38,655 bases of DNA from Mesorhizobium sp. L2C084A000 (GCF_000502875.1 NZ_AYWX01000002.1:494883-533537); one strand, 5' to 3'; counted from the stretch's first letter, positions 24,527-33,459 are shown. A program made the numbers and translations. Notes: generated by a model not told the origin, from the letters alone.

Positions 24527-25501
24527 ATGATCAAGGCCTTCGTCGTGGACAATGACCGCCTGCGCGTCGTCGACGATCTCCTGGCAAACAGCGAGACCAT
24601 CGTCTGGGCGGACCTGTTCAACCCGACAAAGGAAGAGGAAGCGACGATCGAGAGCTGGCTCGGCGTTGCCATTCCGACGCGCGAGGAGATGGAGGAGATC
24701 GAGATTTCGAGCCGCCTCTATGTCGAGGACGGCGCCTACTTCATGACCGCCACCCTGCCCGCCCAGACCGAGGTCGACGATCCCTTGATGTCGCCGGTCA
24801 CCTTCGTGCTCGCCGGCACAAGGCTGATCACGGTGCGCTACCACGAGCCGAAGGCCTTCAAGACCTTTCCGCAGCGCGCCGAGAAGGTGGCGACCGGCTG
24901 CACCAGCGGCGACACCATCCTGATCGGCTTGCTGGAGGCGATCGTCGACCGTCTCGCCGACATTCTGGAACGCGCCGGCCGCGACATCGAGGCGATCTCG
25001 CGCGATATATTCGAGGCGCGGTCGACCAAGGTTTCCAAGCGCAACCGTGATTTCCAGGAGTTGCTGAAAGCCATCGGCCGCAAGGAGGACATCGCGTCTT
25101 CGATCCGCGACAGCCTGATCTCTCTGCAGCGGCTGGCAGGCTTCTTCGCCCATGCCTCGACCCGCACCAAGATGAGCAAGGACACCAAGGCGCGCATCAA
25201 GACGCTGTCGCGCGATGTGCTGTCGCTCGCCGACCACGCCACCTTCCTGTCGCAGAAGATCTCCTTCCTGCTCGACGCCACCCTCGGCATGATCTCGATC
25301 GAGCAGAACGCCATCATCAAGATCTTCTCGGTCGCCGCCGTCATCTTCCTGCCGCCGACTTTGGTCGCCTCGATCTACGGCATGAATTTCGACGTCATCC
25401 CCGAGTTGAAATGGGAGCTTGGCTATCCCTTCGCCATCGCCATGATGGTGCTGTCGGCGATCCTGCCCTTCTGGTACTTCCGCCGCCGCGGCTGGCTCTG
25501 A
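24527..25501 (+). CDS. corA: CorA-family magnesium/divalent metal transporter
   Basis: The 324-residue protein has a cytosolic N-terminal domain with many acidic residues and long helices (about 130-265, for example GDTILIGLLEAIVDRLADIL) and two C-terminal membrane helices. The first ends in the defining motif YGMNF, and the loop DVIPELKWELGYP leads to the second helix and a basic tail FRRRGWL. The start Met (MIKAFVVDN) is at 24527; the frame runs back to 24452 through residues that look unrelated. It would be a homopentamer for Mg2+, Co2+ or Ni2+; specificity is unknown. It is a single gene with no linked regulator. Confidence 0.92.
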   Translation: MIKAFVVDNDRLRVVDDLLANSETIVWADLFNPTKEEEATIESWLGVAIPTREEMEEIEISSRLYVEDGAYFMTATLPAQTEVDDPLMSPVTFVLAGTRLITVRYHEPKAFKTFPQRAEKVATGCTSGDTILIGLLEAIVDRLADILERAGRDIEAISRDIFEARSTKVSKRNRDFQELLKAIGRKEDIASSIRDSLISLQRLAGFFAHASTRTKMSKDTKARIKTLSRDVLSLADHATFLSQKISFLLDATLGMISIEQNAIIKIFSVAAVIFLPPTLVASIYGMNFDVIPELKWELGYPFAIAMMVLSAILPFWYFRRRGWL

Positions 25502-25624
25502 GTGGCCCTGTCGATCGGCTGCCACAGGCTGGCGCAGTAGAAATCGCTTGACCAAACGAACGCCGGCCTGCATCCGGAAACCCCGATCCTGGGGATCGTG
25601 GGTCGACAAGCCGGATTCCAGACC

Positions 25625-26101
25625 ATGACTGCAGAGATAAAAACATGGGCCTATGAGGACTTCATCGAGGGCGCATCGATCGACCTCGGCTCGAAGCTCG
25701 TGAGTGCCGCCGAGATCGTCGAATTCGCCGGAGAATTCGACCCGCAGCCGATGCATCTCGACGAGGAAGCCGGTAAGGCCAGCATCCTCGGCGGGCTGGC
25801 AGCGTCGGGCTGGCACACCTGCGCAATGTTCATGCGCATGCTGTGCGATGCGTTCCTGCTGGACTCGACCTGCCAGGGCGCGCCCGGAGTCGATCAGGTC
25901 AAATGGAAGAAGCCGGTCCTGGCCGGCGACCAACTGACCGGCACCCTGATGGTTATTGCCAAGCGCCTGTCGAAATCGAAGCCGCAACTCGGCTTCGTCA
26001 CCATGCGCAGCGAACTGTTCAACCAGCGTGGCGAAAGCGTCTTCGAGCTCGAGAACTCCGTCATGTTCCTCACGCGCGATGCCGCGGGGAGCCAAGCATG
26101 A
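25625..26101 (+). CDS. MaoC-like hotdog-fold dehydratase, first of a pair
   Basis: This 158-residue protein has the MaoC/(R)-hydratase fold. Visible are the Asp-x5-His hydratase pattern in EFAGEFDPQPMHLDEEAGK and GLAASGWHTCAMFMRM, and the strand VKWKKPVLAGDQLTG. The family hydrates enoyl-CoA or acts on other acyl thioesters. Met 25625 was chosen; GTG 25598 is possible. Its stop overlaps the next start (ATGA), so the two are translated together and may form a heterodimer. Confidence 0.85.
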   Translation: MTAEIKTWAYEDFIEGASIDLGSKLVSAAEIVEFAGEFDPQPMHLDEEAGKASILGGLAASGWHTCAMFMRMLCDAFLLDSTCQGAPGVDQVKWKKPVLAGDQLTGTLMVIAKRLSKSKPQLGFVTMRSELFNQRGESVFELENSVMFLTRDAAGSQA

Positions 26102-26568
26102 CACTGGACGAGTTCTTCCGTATCGGCACCACCGTCACGCTCGGCTCGCACTCATTCGAGCCCGAGGCGATCAAGGCCTTCGCCCGTAAGTACGACCCGC
26201 AAATCTTCCATATCGACGAGGAGGCCGCGAAGAAAAGTGTGCTCGGCGGCCTCTGCGCGTCCGGCTGGCACACGGCCGCGACCTGGATGAAACTCAATCT
26301 GGAAAACCGTATGGACGCCGAGATCGCTGCGTGGAGCGGTCCCGGTCCAGTGCCGGAATTCGGTCCCTCGCCCGGCTTCAAGAACCTGAAATGGCTGAAG
26401 CCGGTCTATGCCGGGCAAACCATCACCTTCACGCGCACCGCGCTGTCGCACCGCCCAATCGCCTCACGCCCCGGCTGGCGGCTGCTGGCGCTGCGTTCGG
26501 AAGCTTTCGATTCCACCGGCGACAAGGTGCTCGAGTTCGAAAGCGCCGTTCTGGTGAAGGCCGAGTAA
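26098..26568 (+). CDS. MaoC-like hotdog-fold dehydratase, second of a pair
   Basis: The 156-residue protein starts at ATG 26098 after GGGAG and is similar to its upstream neighbour: FARKYDPQIFHIDEEAAKKS, then LCASGWHTAATWMKL and KNLKWLKPVYAGQTITF. The Asp-x5-His pattern (DPQIFHID) is retained, so both subunits may be active. No acyl-CoA ligase or dehydrogenase is adjacent, so the pathway is unknown. A hairpin follows the stop codon. Confidence 0.87.
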   Translation: MTLDEFFRIGTTVTLGSHSFEPEAIKAFARKYDPQIFHIDEEAAKKSVLGGLCASGWHTAATWMKLNLENRMDAEIAAWSGPGPVPEFGPSPGFKNLKWLKPVYAGQTITFTRTALSHRPIASRPGWRLLALRSEAFDSTGDKVLEFESAVLVKAE

Positions 26569-26579
26569 CGCCACTTTCC

Positions 26580-26607
26580 CTCTCCCTTCTTGTAGGAGAA
26601 GGGAGAG
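26580..26607. terminator. bidirectional hairpin between MaoC pair and apt
   Basis: CTCTCCCTTCT (26580-26590) pairs with AGAAGGGAGAG (26597-26607), 11 perfect pairs, loop TGTAGG. There is no long T run on either side. It separates convergent genes. Confidence 0.6.
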
Positions 26608-26613
26608 CACTCC

Positions 26614-27159
26614 TCAATGTCCTTCGAACCCTATCAGCGTTCTGACCGGCACACCGAGGGCTTCGAGCTTGGCGCGGCCGCCGAGGTCCGGCAGGTCGAT
26701 GACAAAACAGGCAGCGAGGATGTCGGCGCCGATCTGGCGCAGAAGTTTGACCGCGGCTTCAGCCGTTCCGCCGGTGGCGATCAGATCGTCGACAAGGATC
26801 ACCTTCTCGCCCGGAGCAACGCCGTCCTTGTGCATCTCCATCTCGTCCAGCCCATATTCCAGGCTATAGGCGACGCGCACCGTTTCGTAGGGCAGCTTGC
26901 CCTTCTTGCGGATCGGCACGAAACCGGCCGAGAGCTGATGGGCGACGGCGCCGCCAAGGATGAATCCACGTGCCTCGATGCCGGCGATCTTGTCGATCTT
27001 CTGGCCGGCATAGGGATGCACCAGTTCGTCGATGGCGCGGCGGAAGGCGCGCGCATTGCCGAGCAGCGTGGTGATGTCGCGAAACAGGATGCCGGGCTTG
27101 GGATAATCCGGAATGGTGCGGATCGCGGCGAGCAATGTGTCTTCGAGGGAGGATTTCAT
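26614..27159 (-). CDS. apt: adenine phosphoribosyltransferase
   Basis: The enzyme salvages adenine to AMP with PRPP. The 181-residue length is normal. Motifs are [16 protein letters not shown] near residues 18-33, [17 protein letters not shown], the loop RKKGKLP, and the PRPP-binding motif [14 protein letters not shown] near residues 121-134. Start ATG 27159 has a weak ribosome-binding site. The lldD-like gene ends at 27169, nine bases upstream, so the two are probably transcribed together although functions differ. Confidence 0.96.
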   Translation of the reverse strand: MKSSLEDTLLAAIRTIPDYPKPGILFRDITTLLGNARAFRRAIDELVHPYAGQKIDKIAGIEARGFILGGAVAHQLSAGFVPIRKKGKLPYETVRVAYSLEYGLDEMEMHKDGVAPGEKVILVDDLIATGGTAEAAVKLLRQIGADILAACFVIDLPDLGGRAKLEALGVPVRTLIGFEGH

Positions 27160-27168
27160 GGGTCGAGA

Positions 27169-28317
27169 TTACCTGAAACGGACGTTCTTGCGCGACAATT
27201 GTTCGATCGAACTGCAGCCCATCAGCTTCATGCCGCGTTCGATCTCGACCCGCATCTGCTCAAGCGCCCGTTCGACGCCGGGCTGGCCTGCCGCCGCGAG
27301 CGGGAACAGATAGTAGCGTCCGACGCCGACGGCCTTGGCACCGAGCGACAGCGCCTTCAGCACATGGGTGCCGCGCTGCACGCCGCCATCCATGATGACG
27401 TCGATCCTGTCGCCAACGGCGTCGACGATCTCGGCAAGCTGATCGAACGCCGCCCGCGAGCCATCCAGCTGCCGCCCGCCATGGTTCGACAGCACAATGC
27501 CGCTGCAGCCGATGTCGACGGCGCGTCTTGCATCCTCCACCGATATGACGCCCTTGAGGCAGAACGGACCCGACCAAAGCTTGACCATCTCGGCCACGTC
27601 GTCCCACGTCATCGACGGGTCTAGCATCTCGGTGAAGTAGCGGCTGATCGACATCGTGCCGCCACCCATGTCGACATGCTCGTCGAGCTGCGGCAGCTTG
27701 AACCCCTCATGGGTGAAATAATTGATCGCCCAGGCCGGCTTGAGCGCGAACTGCGCCATTCCGGCGAGATTGAGCTTGAAGGGAATGGCAAAGCCGGTGC
27801 GTTTGTCGCGCTCGCGGTTTCCCCCGGTGATGCTGTCGACGGTCAGCATCATCACCTCGACGCCGACCGCCTTTGCGCGCTGCATCATCGCCCGGTTAAG
27901 ACCTCGGTCCCGGTGGAAATAGAACTGGTAGACCTGTGGGCTGCTGCTGATGCCGCGCGCCTCCTCGAGGCTGACGGTGCCAAGCGAGGAGACGCCGAAC
28001 ATGGTGCCGTATTTGGCGGCGGCCCTGGCGACCGCGCGCTCACCCTGATGGTGGAACAGGCGCTGCAAGGCGGTCGGCGAGCAATAGAACGGCATCGCCA
28101 GCTTCTGGCCCATGACCGTCACCGACATGTCGACCTCGCTCACTCCGCGCAGCACGTTGGGAACAAGGTCGCAGGTCTCGAAGCTTTCGGTGTTGCGGCG
28201 ATAGGTGACCTCATCGTCGGCCGCGCCGTCGATGTAGTTGAAGATCGGCCCGGGCAGCCGCTGCTGTGCCATCCGCCGGAAATCGGAAAAGTTGTGACAG
28301 TCGCTGAGCCGCATCAT
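27169..28317 (-). CDS. lldD: FMN-dependent alpha-hydroxy-acid dehydrogenase, L-lactate dehydrogenase type
   Basis: The 382-residue TIM-barrel flavoprotein has the family signature SNHGGRQLDGS, in which the His is the catalytic base and the Arg binds the carboxylate. It also has the N-terminal FNYIDGAADDEVTYRRN, FYCSPTALQRLFHHQGE and the FMN phosphate motif DGGVQRGTHVLKAL. It probably oxidises L-lactate to pyruvate at the membrane, passing electrons to the respiratory chain; other 2-hydroxy acids are possible. Met 28317 (MMRLSDCHNFSDF) was chosen over GTG 28356 because homologues begin near RLSDCHN. Confidence 0.88.
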   Translation of the reverse strand: MMRLSDCHNFSDFRRMAQQRLPGPIFNYIDGAADDEVTYRRNTESFETCDLVPNVLRGVSEVDMSVTVMGQKLAMPFYCSPTALQRLFHHQGERAVARAAAKYGTMFGVSSLGTVSLEEARGISSSPQVYQFYFHRDRGLNRAMMQRAKAVGVEVMMLTVDSITGGNRERDKRTGFAIPFKLNLAGMAQFALKPAWAINYFTHEGFKLPQLDEHVDMGGGTMSISRYFTEMLDPSMTWDDVAEMVKLWSGPFCLKGVISVEDARRAVDIGCSGIVLSNHGGRQLDGSRAAFDQLAEIVDAVGDRIDVIMDGGVQRGTHVLKALSLGAKAVGVGRYYLFPLAAAGQPGVERALEQMRVEIERGMKLMGCSSIEQLSRKNVRFR

Positions 28318-28438
28318 CGAATTCCAAAGGCCATGGCGGGACGAGCTTCTCGCCACCGTTCGATGCGTCGAATATCAACCTGATGCCGCCATGCCAACGG
28401 ACTAATTGCCGAACTTTCGCTTGAGCACGAGCGTTAAC

Positions 28439-28465
28439 AAAAAAGGAGCGCCTTAAGCGCCCCTT
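28439..28465 (-). terminator. rho-independent terminator of the acid phosphatase gene
   Basis: Read on the minus strand, AGGGGCGC pairs with GCGCTCCT (one G-U pair) around TTAAG and is followed by six T. It lies about 25 bases after the phosphatase stop. Confidence 0.8.
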
Positions 28466-28490
28466 CCCGTCTAAATCCGGCTGACGAGGA

Positions 28491-29186
28491 TTACATGCCG
28501 AGATCGGAACGAAGCTCGGCCCTGGCCACTTCATATTCAGCCTTGAAGTCGTCCCGGTTGAGCAGGACCGCGGCAATAACGCTGCCGGAAATCTTGCCCA
28601 TCTCGACGTCGGACGCATAGTGGATGCCGCCGACCTCGCGGTTGTGGGCGTATTCGGCCGCACGCGCCATGATCTCGGCGCGCTTTTCCGGGACCATGTC
28701 GGACAGGATGATGCCCATCATCGTGCCTACGGTGGCATGGCCGGACGGCCAGGAACCGGAGCTCGACAGCTTGACCGCCGGCTTGACGAGATCGCTGAGC
28801 TGATGCGGGCGCGGGCGCTTCCAGACATCCTTGGCCGGGTCGACTACAGCCCCTTCGGTAGCCACCACGCGATCGAAGAAAGCGCTGAATTTCGGCAGCG
28901 TTTCCTTGTTGAATTTCGGCCCCATGACGTCGGCAAAGCGCCAGACATTCTCCTCGGCATCAGCCACCGCGCTGGCGACCATCTCCGGGGTGCGCGTCAC
29001 CTGCAGCGTCAGCACCTCGCCGAGTTCGGCCTTGGTCTGCGCCGAATCGTTTGCCGGCGGCGGCGGCAGGATCATCGTCAGGTCGACGTCCTTGTTGGTG
29101 ACGAAGGGCTGGGCGTCTTCCGCTTGCGCTGCCGAGCCGAGGATGAGCAGCAACAGGCCTGCCGCGAGCGATGCGTATCTTTTCAT
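28491..29186 (-). CDS. class A non-specific acid phosphatase (PAP2 superfamily), periplasmic
   Basis: The 231-residue protein begins with a Sec signal, MKRYASLAAGLLLLILGSAAQA. The three-part PAP2 signature is visible: KRPRPHQL, GSWPSGHAT, and HNREVGGIHYASDVEMG, with Lys-Arg-Pro, Ser-Gly-His and Arg...His...Asp. The order matches PhoN-type class A phosphatases, which release phosphate from organic esters in the periplasm. Start ATG 29186 follows AAGGA. It has its own terminator; the petABC terminator lies upstream on the same strand. Confidence 0.92.
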   Translation of the reverse strand: MKRYASLAAGLLLLILGSAAQAEDAQPFVTNKDVDLTMILPPPPANDSAQTKAELGEVLTLQVTRTPEMVASAVADAEENVWRFADVMGPKFNKETLPKFSAFFDRVVATEGAVVDPAKDVWKRPRPHQLSDLVKPAVKLSSSGSWPSGHATVGTMMGIILSDMVPEKRAEIMARAAEYAHNREVGGIHYASDVEMGKISGSVIAAVLLNRDDFKAEYEVARAELRSDLGM

Positions 29187-29269
29187 GAATGCGATCCTTT
29201 GATGAGAGCAGCACAGGATCGCCGGATGCGATGACGGCCATGTGACATGACCAGCCTCCGGAAATGCAA

Positions 29270-29291
29270 AAGGGCGCCTCTCGGCGCCCTT
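29270..29291 (-). terminator. rho-independent terminator of the petABC operon
   Basis: AAGGGCGCC pairs with GGCGCCCTT around TCTC, nine pairs. On the minus strand it runs into TTTTGC. It lies about 20 bases beyond the cytochrome c1 stop. Confidence 0.82.
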
Positions 29292-29313
29292 CGCGATCAC
29301 TTGATTGTATGGC

Positions 29314-30186
29314 CTAGTGGGCCACGCCTTCCCACACCTTGCGCTTGGTGAGATAGACCAGCGCGCCGAACAAAAGCAGGAACACCAGAACGCGAAAACC
29401 GGTCTTCTTGCGGTCTTCCATATGCGGCTCGGCCGCCCACGCCAGGAAGGCGGAGACGTCGCGGGAATACTGGTCGACGGTCTGCGGCGCACCGTCATCA
29501 TAGGTCACCTGGCCGTCGGAGAGCGGCTTGGGCATTTTCAGCGACACGCCGGACATGAAGTACGGATTGTAGTGGGTGCCTTCCGGGATCACCATGCCGG
29601 CCGGCGGCGTCTGGTCGTAGCCGGTCAGCAGCGAGTGGATATAGTCGGGACCGCCGGCATCGTATTGTGTGAAGATGTCGAAGACGAATTGCGGAAAGCC
29701 GCGCTCGACGCCGCGCGCCTTGGCCAGCAGCGACATGTCGGGCGGGGCAGCGCCGCCATTGGAAGCAGCAGCCGCTTCCTCATTGGCGAAGGGCGGCGGG
29801 AAATGGTCGGACGGCTTGCCGGGACGGTCGAACATGTCGCCGGCATCGTTGGGGCCGTCATGGATTGTGTACTCGGCCGACAGCGTCTTGATCTGCGCAT
29901 CGGAATAGCCGAGGTCCGACAGCGTGCGGAACGCCACCAGGTTCATCGAATGGCAGGCCGAGCAGACTTCCTTGTAGACCTTGAGGCCGCGCTGCAACTG
30001 CGCCTTGTCGTAAGTGCCGAATGGGCCGGTGAAACTCCAGTCCATTTCCTTTGGCTCGTCGATCGGGAAATGCGTCGGATTGGCCACATTGTGTGCCTCT
30101 TCGGCGGCGATCGCCCGAGTGCCCGCGGCCCCAGCGGCGACCGCCACGAGGCCGATCAGCGCCAGCGAGGTGAGAATCTTTTTCAT
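29314..30186 (-). CDS. petC: cytochrome bc1 complex, cytochrome c1 subunit
   Basis: The 290-residue subunit carries a signal peptide (MKKILTSLALIGLVAVAAGAAG, given here in part: LTSLALIGLVAVAAG), the haem-binding motif CSACH near residue 65, a Met-ligand region near YMSGVSLKMPKP, and one C-terminal anchor helix RVLVFLLLFGALVYLTKR. It passes electrons from the Rieske protein to soluble cytochrome c. It is the last gene of the fbcFBC operon, 28 bases after petB, with AAGGGG before its ATG. Confidence 0.96.
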   Translation of the reverse strand: MKKILTSLALIGLVAVAAGAAGTRAIAAEEAHNVANPTHFPIDEPKEMDWSFTGPFGTYDKAQLQRGLKVYKEVCSACHSMNLVAFRTLSDLGYSDAQIKTLSAEYTIHDGPNDAGDMFDRPGKPSDHFPPPFANEEAAAASNGGAAPPDMSLLAKARGVERGFPQFVFDIFTQYDAGGPDYIHSLLTGYDQTPPAGMVIPEGTHYNPYFMSGVSLKMPKPLSDGQVTYDDGAPQTVDQYSRDVSAFLAWAAEPHMEDRKKTGFRVLVFLLLFGALVYLTKRKVWEGVAH

Positions 30187-30214
30187 GCCAAATCCCCTTA
30201 GATTCTCTACCCGC

Positions 30215-31516
30215 TCAGCCTTTGGTTTCCGGAGCCGCCGTAGCGCCCGCCGGATGTCCGCTGCCGCCCTTGTTCTTCTCGAGCACCGCCTCGGTGATCG
30301 AGTTCGGCAGCCGTCGCGGCGTCTCGATCAGGCCGAGCACCGGCAGCGCGATCAGGAAGAAGGCGAAGTAGAACAATGTCGCCATCTGCGCCATGAACAC
30401 ATAGCTGCCTTCGGCCGGCTGCGAGCCCAGCCAGCCAAGCAGGATGGCATCGGCCACGAACAACCAGAAGAACAGCTTGTACCAGGGCCGGTAAACGGCC
30501 GAGCGTACCTTCGAAGTGTCGAGCCACGGCACCAGGAACAACATGACGATGGCGCCGAACATGCACAGCACGCCGCCGAGCTTGGAGTTGATCGGCCCGA
30601 CATTGAAGGTGATGGCGCGCAGGATCGCGTAGAACGGCAGGAAGTACCATTCGGGCACGATGTGGGCCGGCGTCTTCAGCGGGTTGGCGACGATGTAGTT
30701 GTCGGGATGGCCGAGATAGTTCGGCAGGTAGAAGACGAAATAAGCGAAGAAGAACAGGAACACGATCATGCCGAACGCGTCCTTGATGGTCGCGTAGGGG
30801 GTGAAGGCGACAGTGTCGGTCTTCGACTTGACCTCGATACCCGTCGGGTTCGACTGGCCCACGACATGCAGCGCCCAGATGTGCAAAACGACGACGCCGG
30901 CAATCATGAACGGCAACAGATAGTGCAGCGCAAAGAAACGGTTCAGCGTCGGGTTGTCGACGGCAAAGCCGCCGAGCAGCAGCTGCTGAATCCAGTCGCC
31001 GACCAGCGGAATGGCGCTGAAGAAGCCGGTGATGACGGTGGCGCCCCAGAAGCTCATCTGGCCCCATGGCAGCACGTAGCCCATGAAACCGGTCGCCATC
31101 ATCAGGAGATAGATGATGCAGCCGAGGATCCAGAGCAGTTCGCGCGGCGCCTTGTAGGAGCCGTAATAGAGGCCACGGAAGATGTGGATGTAGACGGCGA
31201 CGAAGAAGAACGAGGCGCCGTTCGAATGCATGTAGCGCAGCAGCCAGCCGGAATTCACGTCGCGCATGATCTTCTCGACCGAGCCGAAGGCCAGATTGGT
31301 GTCAGCCGTGTAATGCATGGCCAGCACGATGCCGGTCAGGATCTGCGCCACCAGCATGATCGAAAGGATGCCGCCAAAGGTCCACGCATAGTTGAGGTTG
31401 CGCGGCACCGGATAGGCAACGAAGCTGTCATAGACCAGCCGCGGCAGCGGCATGCGGGCGTCGAACCAGCGTCCGAGACCGGTTTTGGGCGTATAGGTCG
31501 AGTGTCCCTCGCTCAT
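30215..31516 (-). CDS. petB: cytochrome bc1 complex, cytochrome b subunit
   Basis: The 433-residue membrane subunit starts at Met 31516 ([13 protein letters not shown]), with AGGGG before it. It has eight or nine helices, the haem-ligating histidines near [12 protein letters not shown] and [31 protein letters not shown], and the quinol-site motif [14 protein letters not shown]. It forms the quinol oxidation and reduction centres. The last 30 residues are a polar, Gly/Ala-rich tail. The frame is open upstream to 31684 but that part lies in petA on the same strand. Confidence 0.97.
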   Translation of the reverse strand: MSEGHSTYTPKTGLGRWFDARMPLPRLVYDSFVAYPVPRNLNYAWTFGGILSIMLVAQILTGIVLAMHYTADTNLAFGSVEKIMRDVNSGWLLRYMHSNGASFFFVAVYIHIFRGLYYGSYKAPRELLWILGCIIYLLMMATGFMGYVLPWGQMSFWGATVITGFFSAIPLVGDWIQQLLLGGFAVDNPTLNRFFALHYLLPFMIAGVVVLHIWALHVVGQSNPTGIEVKSKTDTVAFTPYATIKDAFGMIVFLFFFAYFVFYLPNYLGHPDNYIVANPLKTPAHIVPEWYFLPFYAILRAITFNVGPINSKLGGVLCMFGAIVMLFLVPWLDTSKVRSAVYRPWYKLFFWLFVADAILLGWLGSQPAEGSYVFMAQMATLFYFAFFLIALPVLGLIETPRRLPNSITEAVLEKNKGGSGHPAGATAAPETKG

Positions 31517-31532
31517 CGAAATATCCCCTGCC

Positions 31533-32093
31533 TCAACCGATAAGGATCTTGGTATCGGAAATGAACTTGAATACCGGAACCGCCATGTTCTCAGGCGCCG
31601 GGCCTTTGCGGATGCGGCCGGCCGTATCGTATTGCGAACCGTGGCACGGGCAGAACCAGCCGCCGAAATCGCCTTCCTGGCCAAGCGGAATGCAGCCGAG
31701 ATGCGTGCAGACCTGAACCATCACCATCCAGGCCTCCTTGCCGGGCGTGGTGCGATTGGCGTCGGTCGCCGGCGCATCGGACGGCAGATTGGCGTTGCGG
31801 GCGATCGGATCCTTGAGATCGGCGAGATTGACAGCCTCGCCGTCCTTCATTTCCTGTTCGGTGCGGTTGCGGACCACGACCGGCTTGCCGCGCCACTTGA
31901 CGATCAGCGACATGCCCGGCGTCAGCGAGGCGACGTCGACTTCGACGGAAGCGAGCGCCAGCGTCGAGGCATCGGGGCGCATCTGGTCGATGAACGGCCA
32001 CGCGAAAGCACCCGCGCCGACCACTGCGGCCATGCCGGTGGCGACGTAGAGAAAATCACGACGGTTGGGATCCTGGGTGTCGGTTGCGCTCAC
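31533..32093 (-). CDS. petA: cytochrome bc1 complex, Rieske iron-sulfur subunit
   Basis: The 186-residue protein starts at GTG 32093 ([17 protein letters not shown]). RRDFL plus a hydrophobic stretch is a twin-arginine signal anchor. The 2Fe-2S motifs are CTHLGC and CPCHGSQYD, with the Pro loop RKGPAPENM after them. It is the first gene of the operon and takes electrons from quinol to cytochrome c1. The 260 bases upstream (32094-32353) hold its promoter, which I could not place, and that of the toxin-antitoxin pair. Confidence 0.97.
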   Translation of the reverse strand: MSATDTQDPNRRDFLYVATGMAAVVGAGAFAWPFIDQMRPDASTLALASVEVDVASLTPGMSLIVKWRGKPVVVRNRTEQEMKDGEAVNLADLKDPIARNANLPSDAPATDANRTTPGKEAWMVMVQVCTHLGCIPLGQEGDFGGWFCPCHGSQYDTAGRIRKGPAPENMAVPVFKFISDTKILIG

Positions 32094-32295
32094 GGGTGCC
32101 TGATCCTTTCGCCTCTTCCGTGCCGGTGGCTGAGCCTTGTTCCCCGCTCAATTACGCCAACCCGACAGCGCATGGCGAACAGGCTTGCGAATTCCTCCGG
32201 CATTTGGACTTCGGTTTATGCGTGAAGCCCGTTTTTGTCCAGACGGGTGAAGGCACAAGGGCAGATTGTCGCGGGCGTTCCGCACAGCGATGAAT

Positions 32296-32332
32296 TTGAC
32301 GTGCTTGGCTAAATGTAGCAATATGTCTACAT
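32296..32332 (+). promoter_or_regulatory. promoter with overlapping operator for the toxin-antitoxin pair
   Basis: TTGACG (32296-32301) and CAATAT (32319-32324) are 17 bases apart. The dyad ATGTAG-N8-CTACAT (32313-32332) covers the -10 box, as expected for an autoregulating Phd-type antitoxin. Confidence 0.65.
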
Positions 32333-32353
32333 CTACTCGACGGAGGTGCTGAA

Positions 32354-32629
32354 ATGAACATCTCAACGAAGACGATCACCATCATGTCGAGCCGTGAATT
32401 CAACCAGGACACGGCGCTTGCGAAGCGGGCTGCCAGGAACGGACCGGTTATCATCACCGATCGCGGCAAGCCTTCCCATGTGCTGATTTCGATGGAGGAA
32501 TACGAGCGGTTGGAGAAGAAGCCGAGAAGCCTCGCGGACGCGATTGCCGACGATCGCCCCGAAGCAGACTTCGACTGGGAACCACCTCGCCTGGAAGGAC
32601 CGTTTTTCAAGATTCCCGATCTCGACTGA
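32354..32629 (+). CDS. Phd/YefM-family antitoxin
   Basis: The 91-residue protein has the Phd/YefM DNA-binding N domain (about 8-60): IMSSREFNQDTALAKRAARN and PVIITDRGKPSHVLISMEEYERL. The C-terminal part, rich in Asp, Glu and Pro, ends in EGPFFKIPDLD and probably wraps the toxin. It starts after GGAGGTGCTGAA. The stop overlaps the toxin start (TGATG), so production is coupled. It should repress its own promoter at the dyad just upstream. Confidence 0.92.
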   Translation: MNISTKTITIMSSREFNQDTALAKRAARNGPVIITDRGKPSHVLISMEEYERLEKKPRSLADAIADDRPEADFDWEPPRLEGPFFKIPDLD

Positions 32630-33051
32630 TGTTTATTCTCGACACCAATGTCGTTTCGAATCTGCGTCGTCGGGACAAGGCCGATCGCAACGTTTTAGCC
32701 TGGTCTGAGACCCACGACGTCGCCAGCTTTTTCATGTCGGTGATTTCGATCCTGGAACTCGAAATCGGAACACTGTTGTTGTCGAGGAAGGACACCCGCC
32801 AGGCCGCCATGTACCGTGAGTGGTTGGATCAAATACTAATTCCACAGTTCGACGACCGGATACTGAGCATAGACACGGCCGTTGTCGTGCGTTGCGCAAA
32901 CCTCCACGTTCCTGACCCTAAGCCGGAACGCGATGCTCTCATTGCCGCCAGCGCGCTTGTCAATAATTTGACAGTCGTGACACGCAATACCAAGGATTTT
33001 GAGGGCACCGGGGTGAAGCTTTTCAACCCCTGGATACCCGCGAAGGGCTAG
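32629..33051 (+). CDS. PIN-domain ribonuclease toxin (VapC/FitB type)
   Basis: The 140-residue protein is a PIN nuclease with the four acidic residues in place: Asp5 in FILDTNV, Glu43 in ISILELEIG, Asp102 in PERDALIAASAL and Asp123 in TRNTKDF. The sequence fits FitB/VapC toxins that cut RNA, commonly tRNA or rRNA. All catalytic positions appear intact, so the system may be live. It is preceded by a Phd-type antitoxin instead of a VapB, a mix seen often in this class. Confidence 0.93.
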   Translation: MFILDTNVVSNLRRRDKADRNVLAWSETHDVASFFMSVISILELEIGTLLLSRKDTRQAAMYREWLDQILIPQFDDRILSIDTAVVVRCANLHVPDPKPERDALIAASALVNNLTVVTRNTKDFEGTGVKLFNPWIPAKG

Positions 33052-33122
33052 ATAGCCAGGGCACAAATCATAGACCGCGACACCTGGTCTGTTCGCTCCG
33101 ACCATTGGAAGGGCGAATTGCA

Positions 33123-33397
33123 ATGTGGCGCCTACGGCTCTCCTGCCTGATCTTCAACTATCTGCCTGGCGTCGGAGGCGGCCCCGCCTGCATACACATC
33201 CCTACGCTGAGATCTTCATCATTCGCCAGGGCACCGGCCTGTTCACCGTCGGCGACCAGGAGATCGAGGCATCCGCCGGCCAGATCCTGATCGTGCCGCC
33301 CAATACGCCGCACAAATTCACCAATCTCGGCCCAGGCCCGCCGGAGACGACCGACATCCACGAGAATGGCAGCTTCATCACCGAATGGCTTGAGTAG
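33123..33397 (+). pseudogene. small cupin-domain protein with an apparent frameshift
   Basis: From about 33186 one frame codes a good cupin: RLHTHPYAEIFIIRQG, FTVGDQEIEASAGQILIVPP and NTPHKFTNLGPG, ending in FITEWLE. Just upstream the matching part FNYLPGVGGGP lies in another frame, which starts at ATG 33123. One base missing from the C run at 33182-33185 would join them into GGGPRLHTHPYAEIF. The product would have about 90 residues with metal-binding His in HTH and in PHKF. As read it is broken. Function unknown; many such cupins bind small ligands. Confidence 0.65.
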
Positions 33398-33446
33398 ACC
33401 ATGATCCCGAAAAGTGGGAACCGGTTTTCGGAATAAGATCATGGTC
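33397..33446. repeat. intergenic palindromic element, copy 4
   Basis: Outer arms GACCATGATC and GATCATGGTC pair perfectly over ten bases; inner CCGAAAA and TTTTCGG flank GTGGGAACCGG. It follows the cupin stop directly and separates it from a convergent gene. Confidence 0.8.
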
Positions 33447-33459
33447 CAACAAAAGAGAG

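Noticed and set aside
24413..26104. 563-codon minus-strand open frame opposite corA and the first MaoC gene
   Set aside because: It is antisense to well-supported genes and shows only the composition typical of a GC-rich shadow frame.
28491..29501. Extended acid phosphatase frame starting at 29501
   Set aside because: The extension covers the petABC terminator and the petC 3' end; Met 29186 with a signal peptide and ribosome-binding site is better.
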